From positions 16,773,001 through 16,837,000 of the forward strand of contig NC_060105.1 of assembly GCF_021155765.1 (NCBI RefSeq): DNA of 64,000 bases. The letters are read 5' to 3'. The notes below the pieces were generated by a model. That model searched no databases and had not been told where the DNA came from. It worked only from the letters and a program-made list of their open reading frames with translations. The number at the start of each line of letters is the position of its first letter. The first letter of the stretch is position 1. The stretch is from Diprion similis. Taxonomy: Eukaryota > Arthropoda > Insecta > Hymenoptera > Diprionidae. Positions 28,101-36,914 of the stretch are shown piece by piece. Position numbers and translations under genes: made by a program.

Positions 28101-31100
28101 CCTGGAAGGTCATCATCACACTTGTGTCGTTAGAAATGCTATTTATCGCCTCGTCTCTTGTATGAAAGGCATTAAGTGTAATAATTGAGGGACCGAATGT
28201 GTCCAATGTGTCGGGTAACATACTAGATCTCGTTTTTCTTGATATTCACCCGCTGATCCTACATCACTGCCCTTTTCTCAGGCCCTCAGGTCTACACCTG
28301 AAACAACTCCATTCATCAGTAGGCTAGCTGATTATGCAAAAATCCTACAGGACTCAAATGTTATATGAAACTGATCGGAGCTTTACGGCTAACGTCAGCG
28401 TGAGCGTAGAGGCTGCTCTCGATCAATTCTACACCCTATTATTTGCGATTATTGAATCGCATGTTTTAAGGTTTGAAAAATGTAACTCACCGTACCCGAA
28501 GTTGTTCAATTCTCAAATAGTAGCAGTAATTGCTCTGAAAAAACACATACATGTACTTTACAAGGAGTTTGATACTCTTGCTCACTACAGACTTCAAGAT
28601 TCAGCGTTCAATTTGCAAAAATTTGTTCTATAGTGCCTTTGACTCTTTCATTTCAAAAACTGAGGATAGCATTGAGGCTGTTTCTAAGAATTTTTAGAAC
28701 TTTGTAAATGTTGGTAATTCTAGAGATTTGCCGAATCGTCTGTTTTTAAACGATGAAGTGTCTAATAATACGGGGAATACTGTAAATCTATAAATCGCTA
28801 ATTGTGAGCATTTCTTGTCATGTTTTAATTTAAACGGATCGATACCTATAATGGTTCTGTTTATCATAATTTTTAATCATGCAGGTGATGTAGCCCATAT
28901 GTCAGGTGTGTCCACTACGTTGAACTGGTATATATGTATGTGGAAGATATTGTAAGATAGTTTGATGGGATTTACGTTAACATGAAATCAACCTTCGATG
29001 TAGTAAATCACGCTCATGGCATCACTGGACACTCGTGGGAATGGGTTAAATCCTATGTTATGGGACACAAATACCGGATTCAAATGGTTGTAATATTTAT
29101 AACGAATATGAGGCGTCATTAAAGGCTCCGCAAGGTTTGCAATATGACCCTATATTTTTTTAATGTAATGATTAGTGGCGTTTGTTCGGTTGTCAAAAAC
29201 TCCAGTGTCGCTCTATGCGGATGACTTGAAAGTATGTGGGAACGTTAGCACTATGGAAGATGCCATGAAGCTGAAGTTCGATTAAAATATTATCGAGCAC
29301 TGGTGCTGGCGAATGATTTGACTTTCAATGTGAAAAGTTTGGTGTAATTACTTTCTGTAGCCTGAACAGTTAATTCCAGTCTAACCATTGCATTAGCTAC
29401 CGGGTACTCGATGGGAAGTTTGAGGTTAAGGATCTCGGGGTCATTTCTGACTCTATGTTGACCTTTCAGCCACACAGTACAGATAGTTGCAACAAGGTAA
29501 TGAGATCTCTATATTTTGTCCTTTGCGTCCTGAATCGCTATGTATTTTATATCATACAAGGTTAGGTCCAAACTTTATTACACTTCGTTAATTTGGTCAA
29601 CGAATTAGGATTTGCAGTCTAAAAAGATGGAGTTTATCGAGCACCGATTTCTGCGGCATCTGGTATTTAGTTTTGGTTCCTCTTTTGTGCACCGTTTTTA
29701 CTATAATCATTAAGAGATTTCTATGCAGAATTATTAGGAGGCATGCAATATTCGTTCCCTGAAGTACTTTAGGGGTTACCAGAGTTTGTTCAAATTTTCA
29801 GGAACCTGGTTGATGCCGAGGGATCGACGGAGAGGCTGAACTTATCTGCTCCAAGTAGGCTTCTGCACGTTAATCATAATATGCTTAGTATTATAATGCA
29901 TAAATGTGATAAATCATTGCTCACTTATGGATCGCTTACGATTAGGTATGTTGCCAAATAACAGTATGCATCGGCTCAATCTTACTTCGACTTCAAACAG
30001 CTGGCGCGAGATGCACTTTTTACTTTCCAATTATTTACTATATGGCATGCTTTTATTATTGAATCCATTCTGTGCTACTTATCATAATAATTCTTCAGTC
30101 ATTCTGAACAGTCATGAACGGCGTAATAATGATGTACTCAATCATTATCTGAGGATAGATTTGCAGACGTTGCGATTAACAGCCCAGTCGAATTAGACCG
30201 AAAAGGGGCTGATCCGGAAAAAATTTTAAGTAGCAATTTTCTTTATGAAATCATTGGGGGGGAGGGGGGCACCGGCAGTCTACATTTCGGTTTTTGGGAT
30301 TCATACCCCATTGCTTCAGCCGCCATCTTGAATTTGAGGTCTCAATCAAAAAAATATTGATCCTGGGTAAAAATTGATGAGGACCAAAATTGTAGGAAAT
30401 TTGATTCTGAACACTTTTGGTAATCACCGTTTTTCGTGTGAAATGTAAAATAAACGAGGTAATACAATATTTCGGTTCATCCCTAACCTCTTTTCGGGCC
30501 TTAATCGAAAGATATCGATCCTAGGAAAAAATTGTTAAAGACCATAATTGTAGGAAATTTAAATCCAAAAACTTCGGTGATGTTGTATTATCTTGTTTAT
30601 TTGCCATTTCACACGAAAATAGTAATCACTCAAGTTTTTTGGAATTAAATTTCCTATACATAATTGTGGTCCTTGTCAATTTTTCCCTCGGATGGATATT
30701 TTTTGATTAAGACCACAGATTCAATATGGCGGCTGAAGCAATGGGGTGCGAATCCGGAAAAGTAGACTGCCAGTGACCCGTGACCCGTGACCCCCTCCCC
30801 CACGATTTTCGAAGGAATACTCGTTACTCACAATTTTTGCTGTGCCAAATCGTAATTCGACTGGGCTATAAGTCGATGATAAAAACAAAGTAGAATTTAC
30901 TGAAGTGCGTGTTTTCTTTTCAGAAATTTCGCCATGAGCAGCGGTCTCGTGAACTTTCCTTCCTACGCAGGAGCAACGCTTTGCAGTCTCTGCGTTTACA
31001 AGGACGCTGCAGCGGACGGCACTGACAAACATACTTGCAGCGGCCTAACAGACTCTGCATTAGTTCAGGGCGGTCAGTTACAGAGACCCATTAGCAGTGG

Positions 31101-31170
31101 CAATAGCACCAGCAGCAATAGCAGCGAAACTTCGGAAAATCAACACTTCGCTGTGTCAGCTCTGCAATAA
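3628..31170 (+). CDS. ro: Homeodomain transcription factor Rough
   Basis: Gene-level entry for exons 3628-4117, 12262-12496 and 30924-31170. They join in phase (1, then 2) to 972 nt, 323 aa; Drosophila Rough is of similar size. The homeodomain covers about residues 174-233, with the Rough-specific stretch [19 protein letters not shown], helix 3 [13 protein letters not shown] (Gln50, Asn51) and the trailing [14 protein letters not shown]. The N-terminus has the motif [14 protein letters not shown]. Rough is a nuclear DNA-binding protein that in Drosophila patterns ommatidia, notably R2/R5 identity and restriction of atonal. The frame opens upstream at a GTG (3610), but the first ATG at 3628 is the sensible start. 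Long introns fit a developmental regulator. Confidence 0.95.
6981..7712. repeat. Foldback element, 730 bp, arms about 250 bp
   Basis: The left arm (about 6981-7230) starts with ACCTCCGATCAATTT. The right arm (about 7460-7712) ends with the inverse, AAATTGATCGGAGGT. Shared blocks include TATTTTGACTCGCTGAT and ATATGATAGTGAAAATACCC, inverted in the other arm. The short open frames in the arms are by-products of the inverted sequence. No transposase frame is present, so it is a non-autonomous foldback or MITE. Confidence 0.8.
8413..8444 (+). other. Hammerhead-like core motif, possibly a Penelope-type relic
   Basis: CTGAAGA (8413-8419) is followed by a possible hairpin, GGTAGG (8421-8426) with CCTATC (8434-8439), and then GAAAC (8440-8444). 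This resembles the CUGANGA-stem II-GAAA layout of hammerhead ribozymes, which occur in Penelope-like elements. An unpaired T at 8420 and no clear stem III partner argue against an active ribozyme. It may be a coincidence or a decayed relic. Confidence 0.25.
8921..9180. mobile_element. MITE with GCGCATGCGC palindrome, copy A
   Basis: The ends ATAACGCGAGCA and, inverted, ATAACAAGAGCATC define an element of about 260 bp flanked by TTAT/ATAA-like sequence. Internal blocks shared with the copies at 14742 and 36915 include TTTCTATGACGGT, CTAACCTCAATTTCGTG and TGCGCATGCGC (near 9008). It has no coding capacity. Three copies in one window identify it as a family. Confidence 0.75.
12262..12496 (+). 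CDS. ro: rough coding exon 2 (homeobox)
   Basis: The acceptor is ACGTTTCAG ending at 12261. The exon carries the whole homeodomain, from [17 protein letters not shown] to [12 protein letters not shown], and ends with CG, the first two bases of an Arg codon. No GT donor lies nearby in a phase that keeps the Rough sequence. The best donor is GCAAGT at 12497, a GC-type site. Reading through it would add an unrelated tail and stop at 12570-12572. An ATG at 12219 lies before the acceptor and belongs to the intron. Confidence 0.95.
13966..14612. mobile_element. hAT-like foldback MITE, copy 1
   Basis: The element is 647 bp with termini TAGGGTGGTCC and, inverted, TGGGTTGGTCC, and inverted arms of about 300 bp. 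A perfect 8 bp target duplication, GTATTCAG, lies at 13958-13965 and 14613-14620. Eight-base duplications are typical of the hAT superfamily. The second copy at 55861-56513 lies in the opposite orientation. The 63-codon frame at 14093 is a by-product of the arm and also occurs in the other copy. No transposase is present. Confidence 0.85.
14742..15037. mobile_element. MITE with GCGCATGCGC palindrome, copy B
   Basis: It starts ACAACGCGAGCATG and ends near TTGTTACGTAAT. It shares TTTCTATGACGGTAGAG, CTAACCTCAATTTCGTG and a GCGCATGCGC block (near 14884) with copies A and C. The 108-codon open frame across it is not conserved as protein in the other copies and is treated as chance. The right end is diverged, so that boundary is approximate. 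Confidence 0.65.
15191..15555. repeat. Foldback element, ends CTGGTGAAAATAATT, copy 1
   Basis: The perfect 15 bp termini are CTGGTGAAAATAATT (15191) and its inverse (15541-15555). The arms are long and imperfect, rich in TTTTCATGAAAATT-like runs, and meet in a central palindrome near 15350-15400 (ATAATCTATGAAAAAGTACG). It is 365 bp with no coding capacity. A related element lies at 16561-16859. Confidence 0.8.
15925..17790. repeat. Degenerate minisatellite, unit about 120 bp, broken by insertions
   Basis: Two adjacent units are 120 bp apart, judged from CGAATTCCA (15930 and 16050) and CATCGAGAGAAACTATT (about 15980 and 16100). Further unit fragments lie at about 16440-16550 and 17600-17790, again with TTTCATAGATTTT, GTGCGAATTCC and GAGAAACTATTCC-like blocks. 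The array is split by the foldback at 16561-16859 and by unrelated AT-rich DNA. The units diverge by an estimated 15-30 percent, so the array is old. Confidence 0.6.
16561..16859. repeat. Foldback element, ends CTGGTGAAAAT, copy 2
   Basis: The termini are CTGGTGAAAATGATTTCTAC and, inverted, CTGGTGAAAATTTCTGC. It is related to the copy at 15191-15555 and sits inside the 120 bp minisatellite, so it inserted after that array formed. A third, decayed right end may lie near 18040 (ATCATTTTCACCA). Confidence 0.7.
18636..18850. mobile_element. MITE with near-perfect 50 bp inverted ends
   Basis: The left end TTTTAATTTTTTTTGTCACC and the right end GGTGACAAAAAAAATTAAAA are inverse copies. The match continues through GTAAAAACCGTTCAAAGG and GTGAAAAGGAC. 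The element is 215 bp with a unique middle of about 110 bp. The well-preserved arms suggest a fairly recent insertion. The target duplication is not clear because the flanks are T/A-rich. Confidence 0.75.
20709..21652. repeat. Composite foldback of about 940 bp
   Basis: The outer ends ACATATCTCCGGATATCGAA (20709) and TTCGATATCTGAAGATATGT (21633-21652) are inverse copies. Inside are two tandem units about 123 bp apart (near 20879 and 21002), each with CGAATAGGAT and GCCATATT. A second foldback lies at 21391-21615. There is no transposase frame. It may be one large foldback or nested insertions. Confidence 0.55.
21391..21615. repeat. Inner foldback, arms about 105 bp
   Basis: Left-arm blocks GCAAAAAGGGCT, ACACAATTCTGAACAAAAGG and AATAAAGAAATGGCAC recur inverted in the right arm as GTGCCATTTCTTTATT, TTTTTGTTCAGAATTGTG and TTTTTTGC. 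The loop is only about 15 bp, so the transcript would form a long hairpin. The arms sit within the larger foldback 20709-21652. Confidence 0.7.
23258..23372. repeat. Dispersed repeat, also at 56880-57000
   Basis: Shared blocks include AATTTCGATTATC, ACGAATCAATTAATTATGA, GAGTCGTT and AACAACTTCCTAT followed by TTATATCTAGTTT. The two copies are similar over about 110 bp in the same orientation. The ends are not defined and no coding potential is seen. Confidence 0.6.
23704..23713. promoter_or_regulatory. NRF1/Ewg-like palindrome before the THAP gene
   Basis: TGCGCATGCG lies about 130 bp before the THAP start codon. The NRF1 family (erect wing in flies) binds GCGCATGCGC-type sites in promoters of widely expressed genes. 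The same core occurs inside the MITE copies at 8921, 14742 and 36915. Binding is inferred from the motif only. Confidence 0.4.
23840..25029 (+). CDS. THAP-domain protein nested in rough intron 2
   Basis: The exons are 23840-23910, 24354-24537 and 24655-25029. Phases agree (2, then 0), giving 209 aa. Residues 1-85 form a THAP zinc finger: [10 protein letters not shown] (C5, C10), conserved Pro26 and Trp36, VCSCHF (C53, H56), and the closing AVPSIF. THAP proteins are DNA-binding transcription factors or domesticated P-element transposases. The third exon encodes an acidic and Ser/Gln-rich linker, then a Lys/Arg-rich helix ([20 protein letters not shown]) that looks like a coiled coil. The end, KKFFFF, runs into a T-tract, so the true C-terminus may instead use a donor at GTAGGT (about 24982). 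It lies on the same strand as rough. Partner and targets are unknown. Confidence 0.82.
24107..24250. repeat. Truncated copy of the TTAA foldback at 1726
   Basis: GGTTAGGTACACTTGCAA, followed by the A-run, ACGCTTTTTTCGAG and ATTATTCATTGATCAATATT, matches the arm of the 1726-2441 element. The copy breaks off after AGTTACAGCAATTTT, so only part of one arm remains. It sits in intron 1 of the THAP gene. Confidence 0.75.
26327..26609. mobile_element. MITE with 16 bp inverted ends ACCCTCTGGTCTACAC
   Basis: ACCCTCTGGTCTACAC at 26327-26342 and its exact inverse at 26594-26609 delimit 283 bp. The inner motifs GGGTCATTTATGACCC (near 26376) and CATTAATGACCC are reminiscent of piggyBac-type subterminal repeats, but no TTAA flanks are present. 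It has no coding capacity. The family assignment is uncertain. Confidence 0.65.
26748..26766 (+). repeat. TC microsatellite
   Basis: A short, nearly pure TC run of about 19 bp lies in rough intron 2. Confidence 0.8.
26898..27450. mobile_element. TIR element with inner 31 bp tandem repeat
   Basis: The ends TACAGGGTGTCCC and, inverted, TACAGACTGTCCC begin inverted arms of about 165 bp that share ACCAAATTGATAGGGGTTA, AAAGAACATGTG and ATACGACCGGTTAAAA. The open frames seen on both strands are the two arms read as protein, not genes. After the left arm come three tandem 31 bp units (27030-27060, 27061-27091, 27092-27122), each with CATATAGGCAAC and GAGCAC. Confidence 0.75.
27890..30180 (+). pseudogene. 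Dead non-LTR (Jockey-like) retrotransposon
   Basis: Fragments in order and in the same direction fit one ORF2. An endonuclease piece reads [15 protein letters not shown] (near 28030-28076), then [10 protein letters not shown] (near 28220). Reverse-transcriptase pieces are FDVVNH (near 28992), [22 protein letters not shown], and the catalytic box LYADD (29211-29225). Downstream come [20 protein letters not shown]-like sequence and a tail up to about 30180. Many frameshifts and stops separate the pieces, so it is inactive. The 99-codon and 96-codon frames here are remnants. The clade is inferred from domain order only. Confidence 0.75.
30181..30867. mobile_element. Foldback element next to the rough exon 3 acceptor
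   Basis: AGCCCAGTCGAATTA (30181-30195) and its perfect inverse (30853-30867) bound 687 bp. The arms share blocks such as CACACGAAAA, AATTGTAGGAAATTT, CAATATTTTTTTGATT and GCTTCAGCCGCCAT in inverted form. A GTGACCC triplication lies near 30774-30793. The right end is 56 nt before exon 3, so the element lies just upstream of the branch-point region. Confidence 0.75.
30924..31170 (+). CDS. ro: rough coding exon 3 (C-terminus)
   Basis: The acceptor GTTTTCTTTTCAG ends at 30923. With CG from exon 2 it restores CGA (Arg) and then reads [19 protein letters not shown]. That matches the conserved YRNF tail that follows the homeodomain in Rough proteins. A Ser/Asn-rich stretch and a TAA at 31168-31170 follow. 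A Met inside the exon at 30934 could be mistaken for a start. A foldback element ends only 56 nt upstream of the exon. Confidence 0.88.
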
Positions 31171-32214
31171 ATCTACATGTAGATACGCGAAACTTAAATA
31201 TCAGACTTTCGAACGTGTTTGAAAGCCAGCCACATCCATTTTTGTTTGCAGCATTACGCGGGCTAATTATCGGAGATAAATGTATTCATGACATATTGGA
31301 TTTATGAAAATTATTCCTTCGAAAAAATGTGTTTCATGAAACAACATCTCAAGAATTTAGTTTTACAATCTCCACCATGAAGATTAATTTTACGATGTTT
31401 GCCAGACGGATTTAAACATTAACGTGCAATCGATATGGATATAGTTAGATTACACAGGTCCACAAAAATAAAAAATTATGGTTAAAATTCCTTCATTATA
31501 ATGGTGACTTCAGTGAAGAACAAGGAGAAAGATTCTACCAAAACTCGAAGGAATTTGAACGCCGATTTCAGAGACAATAGGGTGTGAACACTGAACATGT
31601 TTGCCGATTACTGTTGGATGTTACAAAGGGAAACAAACGAAAAAGCAAGGTAGAAATCCACTACATAGGTCATTTGAGACAAACTTGTCCGGAAACGACA
31701 TCCATTATAAAAATATAACAATCATACAGAAAAAGTTGCTAAAACATGGCTTTCATAGTTTTTTCAAGATTTTTCACATCGACCCCCAATTCTGACTTCA
31801 AATTCGTGTTCAGCTGGAAAAAATACACAAGAAAAATACAGTCCGATGCCCAGCACACACAACTTGCTTATTTTTGTTGACCTGTGTCATTAATATTTAC
31901 TTCGACTCTAGGTTGATTTTGGACACTCTTTAGTTACGTCAATGCAAAGAGAATATCAGCTAGTTCCCGGAACTTCCGCGTGGGATGACTAATCATAAAC
32001 AAGATTTCACAGTGTTACAATAAACTGACCCTCTGTACTCAAAATCACGTCGGGTTTCAGGTGACCCGTGTTCTGGGAATTAGATAAATACCCTCAAAAA
32101 AAGCTAATTATATTTGATGAATCCCCGTTTGACTCACGATCAGATTTTCCCCATGAAAACTGCCGGAGAACAAATTAGAGTGAGAAGTGATCATGAAAGG
32201 CTGAAAAAAGCCTC

Positions 32215-32343
32215 GTGGGACTCTGTAATTAGTTGCGATAAGAATCTAAAAAAATTAGGAAATTGTTTTTGAATTATTTGGAATCGATTTGCGGGGACGG
32301 GACGTAAAATAATTCGTCTGTACCCTAAATAAGGACCACCCTA
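32215..32343. repeat. Partial arm of the hAT-like foldback MITE
   Basis: It matches the right arm of the elements at 13966 and 55861: TCTAAAAAAATTAGG, GAATTATTTGGAATCGATTT, AATTCGTC and the terminal CCCTAAATAAGGACCACCCTA. The right end is intact at about 32343. No left end is seen upstream, so the copy is truncated. Confidence 0.7.
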
Positions 32344-34532
32344 ATGCGTAGTGTATACGTCATTATACTCAGAATATCACTAACGGTACGCTGCACTTTG
32401 GGTAAATTTTGAAAAAAATTGTATAGTGTAATGTACGAAAAATTTCATTCGCTGATATGCTGCAACATATTCGAAAACTTATACTGTGAATGCATTATCT
32501 GTGGTCGCTTTACCACTCGTGGGCAATAAAAAAATTAAATTAATTTATTATTGTGATTTTGAATCCATTCAATTGTTCAATTCGTTACTAAAATTCAACT
32601 TTAACCAAGTCGTCGACAGAAGCTTTTAATACATGATGTACTCTGTCGTTTGAAAATTGGTGTTTATTTAGATGAATTCGACTACATGTAATGAATATTC
32701 CACGACTAATTCAAATAGTGTCCAAATGGTACTAAAAAGTTGGTAGATCTACCCTAGGTATGGTACATTCACGCGAAAAGGATCGGTTCAGACCTCCGGA
32801 CGCTGAGAAGTAGGTTTCAATTCAAACAAGGAAAATTTTATCACTAATTATATTTTTTTCTCAACTATTTATATTGATGATAAAAGAAATATTTTGTTAT
32901 ATTTTGCCTCGACATGCCTATTGCAGTTTTGACTTTACGATTGCCGTCATTACGATTCTCAAGTTCGTCCGGAATTATCGAATTTTGCTAAATTGCTTAG
33001 TGTATTGGGTTTAGGGAATGATTGTTAGATATTTCGTGATTCCCAAATTTATCAGAGAATTGAAAACTCAAAAAAATCCTGAAGCACGTTGACACTTAAA
33101 ACAGGAAATATGTGACGAGGGTTTCAAAAGCAGGCAGTATGCTCAGAGTAAACTTTCCAAGGGGTCGTCACCTTGAATTTGAATATATATGACAGGAATA
33201 AAACAATAGTTGAAATTGATTTAAAATATAAAGAATGAATGACATCCAAAGAAATTATGTAATAGTAGTGAATTTAAAGAATATTTTTACAGAAAAATAT
33301 AGGAATTATCTTCATCAAGACAATCGAAAGCGAGAAAAATGTCGAAACTTTATGATTCATCAATGTCACATAAAGTACTCCATATGTCTTATAATAGATA
33401 CAAGTGAAGTCTGTAATTGGTATTTTCTTCACTTTAATTTAAACCTGAAATCAATTCCACAAAATGTTTGCTTCTCGCCTGTCGGATGTCAGGCACCCTC
33501 GTCTCCGTATTTTTACTGAAAATTGCTTCGACTAAACCGTAACTTAGAAATAAGATGAAAATCTTCTAACAGCGAAGATAGTTAGATATTCTGATAGAAT
33601 TATAACGTCGATATTCTTGTATTATATATTATATGTATAATGAATAAAATATATATCAAACTATAATATCTATGATTGAACTAATATTTCTTCAGTAATA
33701 TACCATTTTTTTTAGGCACGATCATTAGGAAACGAAGTGCTTCGTACGTTAGCCATGGCAAAAAACGTTGGATCGTAAAAAAACTCCAGAAATCATCTAG
33801 AAAACACGTTTCGAAACTCTGAAAAGTTCCCAATTATTTTCAAAAGTGTGAGGAGGATTAATCAAACCGTTGAACCGATTCGACTGAAATTTTCACGGGC
33901 AGTGTTTTTATTGCTGCGAAGATGTATTAACTAATCAGGTTTTGAGCTTAATAAGACTTTCAGTTTTGAAACGACATTCGTTGCAACTTTCACCTTCTCT
34001 TCAAGATTATGCAACGGTCTTGACAATACAATTTAACGGTACTTTGCATTGTATATTTGAATTAGCAAATCCAGCCACGCGTTGCTGTGGCTTAGCTCAA
34101 AATAACGATATGCGAAAAACTAAACACACACGTCGTTTATGTCGAATATCTCTGGAATACGTGTGGCGTGTAGAATAAATTGTAGCTTCATAGAAACGTT
34201 TGAAATTGAAACACGACCAATCTATTGAATACTTACACAACCTACATAACGAAAGATGTTGAGTGCGGTGCTAGATGCTTATACAGATGTCAAGTGATCA
34301 ACTCACACCGCCATCTATTAGAAACTTATGGAACTTATAAGCGAATTACAACGGTTTCTTCCATAAAAACTCCTTAAATTTGCAATAAAAAATATCGAGG
34401 ATCACTCATCGGTATGAAAACTATCCTAACTCTCAAGTTGGACTAAGCAATATACATTCACAAATTTTCATTAAAATCGGTTGAGCGGTTTCGGAGATTA
34501 ACGTGGGCGAACATTGTGAAACGGGATTTTTA

Positions 34533-35091
34533 CACGGAGAGAAAAATCAAGCTTTGAAACGATGAACCTTCATGCTTTCGGACCTTGTAATTCATGCTTT
34601 CAAAGCATGAATTTCACGAGTTTAACCGGTGAATTCATCGTTTAAAAGCAAGACTCTATTCACGGGCTAGAAGGAAGAGATTCGTGCTTTAGCCGCATGG
34701 ACTTCGTGGTCCGAAAGCATGGAGTCTATCGTTTAAACGCTTGGAATGATTCAAGCCTCCAAACCATGAACTCCACCGCTTGATACTGTGAATCTCGAGC
34801 GTTCCCCCTCCCTGTTCTATCGGCTTATTAACACTTGAGACCAAGAGATTCACAGTTTAGAACCGTGAAAGTCTTGCTTTCGGACCGTGAGCTACTGCAA
34901 GCTTCTACCCGGTGGTATTCATGGTCCTAAACGACGAGGTTCTTGCTGCAAAAGCATGAGTTTCATGCGTTTCGAGCAGAACACCTTCCAAGCTTTAGAA
35001 GGTTGAATTCATCCTTTAAAAGGATGGTCTTTCCAAGCCTTCAAAGCTTGAGATGTTTCCATCGTTTCAAAGCCTGATTTTTCTCTCCGTG
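34533..35091. mobile_element. TA-flanked TIR element filled with about 22 short palindromic units
   Basis: The ends CACGGAGAGAAAAATCA and, inverted, the same sequence begin arms of about 32 bp with one mismatch. TA lies just outside both ends (34531-34532 and 35092-35093), as in Tc1/mariner-type insertions. The interior is an array of degenerate units of 20-25 bp, each close to TCATGCTTTCAAAGCATGA and most of them imperfect palindromes. About eleven units lie on each side of a short centre near 34800-34835. No open reading frame covers it. See the matching finding. Confidence 0.8.
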
Positions 35092-36427
35092 TATATAAAG
35101 ATAGTTTACAAGACAGTATATTTAAAAGCCCTAGTGTGTAAAATATAACATTTCAATAAAAAAAAATTCAAGGGTTAGGGACGGTTTTTCATACTTTTAT
35201 TATTATTATTTCACTTCAGTAAATATATACACAGGTACACAAATGCTTTTACAAAACAAGAGAAATATGATAGCTTCTAGTCACTTTGTGTGCACTGTAG
35301 GATTTTTACCAATTTTAGTATTCGGTGTTAGACTATCCGATCATTACATACTTACGAAATGTTTCTTTTTCGCAATTCCTCCAAGTTGGTTACGTAGAAA
35401 TACACTTTTGGTTAGTTTCACATACATTATGAAAGTACCGTGTTTTAATCGCACCATTTTGAATTCAGTTTTTTTTTTACGTACTACGATTACACTAGTG
35501 CTTTTGTGCAAATACAAAATAGACAATAGTATACTATACATATATAACTAGACAGAATAAAAAAAAGTATTCAGTAGACTAATTGCGAGAGGGACTGCAA
35601 TATGGAAAAAAAGTGAGCTCTAGTTCGCAGATCTTGCGACATTGTGCTTACGGCTTTTTTTTTTACAGTAAATACTACTCACAAGTTCACTAGTTGCGGT
35701 AAATCCTAGTTAAATTTTGAGAATTCGCACAAAAGAACTCAATATAACCTTACACGTGCAAAAATCTGTTTCCATTGATGTAGTGATAATCTGAAAATAA
35801 CAATATTTTATTCAAATGACAAGTACAGGAGAAATGGCCCAAGGAATCAAAAATCCATTTGCAGATGCAGCAATGAATCTAAACAGAGTTGAGAGGGACA
35901 AAAGCAAAAATCATTCGTGAATGAAAACTCGGCTGATTAAAAAAATAATATAAATTAATGAGACGACAACAGGCACCCGTGTCCCTGGAAACAGGATATG
36001 GCATTGTGAGTTTTGACCGTTTTGACCAACCAGTTCTTCCTCCTGTGAAAAGTACTAAAATAAGATGAGAACACGTCAATAAATTTTTTTTACCTAAATA
36101 GTTCTTGGTACATAGATCATTAGATTGAACGTGACCTCAAAAAATGCGTTATTTCGGAAACTTAAAACTTTTTAAAATTCACATCAACTTCGTAATCAAA
36201 TGATGTCAACGTTCTGTGCCAAGTGATTTTCTGTATTGAATCTTTAGTTCTGTAATTCTCGTACACAGAAATTTTTGGGGATTCAAGATTAAAAGAGATT
36301 GTCAAATAAGAAGAGTAAAAAAAAAGTCAAATACTCCGCCGCTTGACGATGTGGAATTGCCAAGTTTAAAATCGCATGGAAATATAATCTCTTTCCCTCG
36401 ATCCCAGGTAAGATGCATTTAGCTTGG

Positions 36428-36615
36428 CCGCCATATTCTGACGAATCGAAATTGTGGGAAGTTTTAAACACATGTAAGTAGGTAGAAACGTTAATGTTGA
36501 TAAATAAACACATTACCAGCTAATATTGCAATATGTCTATCATACGACATCACCGTTTCTACCTACTTACACGTGTTTAAAACTACCCGAATTTCGGATC
36601 GTCAGAAAATGGCGG
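36428..36615. repeat. Inverted repeat, arms about 63 bp
   Basis: CCGCCAT, CTGACGA, GTTTTAAACACATGTAAGTA and GGTAGAAACG of the left arm recur inverted in the right arm (36553-36615). The loop is about 62 bp. It is probably a small MITE. Confidence 0.75.
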
Positions 36616-36914
36616 GTAAGATGGAGGTGATTAATTAGACTCTGTTTTATAGGTACTCTAGATACATCTATTAATCTATTTAATAGTTAACACATCCATC
36701 TGCACTTCAAATGTTAAAATTCAATTCATTTTTACTTAATTGTCAACCACATGACGTTACCTGCCGACAACCCGTTTGGCGTAAATACTTTACTACTCGA
36801 AAGTTTACCGATTGAACACATCTATTGCTGAGCAATCAGCATTTACTGGCATTGGAAAATAAAGTATTGAACAAACATCATTTTGATACTTTTGGGGAAT
36901 AGTATATTAGTAAT

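Larger units (their letters stand above)
12497..30923 (+). other. rough intron 2 (18.4 kb, GC-AG)
   Basis: It begins GCAAGT instead of GTAAGT and ends TTTTCAG. It contains a nested THAP-domain gene (23840-25029), two foldbacks starting CTGGTGAAAAT, a 120 bp minisatellite, MITEs of several families and a dead non-LTR retrotransposon. The parts not listed separately (about 12500-13950, 18900-20700, 21700-23250 and 25050-26320) show only AT-rich sequence without convincing genes. Confidence 0.8.

Noticed and set aside
34533-35091. CRISPR array
   Set aside because: The repeats vary, each is palindromic, there are no unique spacers, and the DNA is eukaryotic with transposon-like ends.
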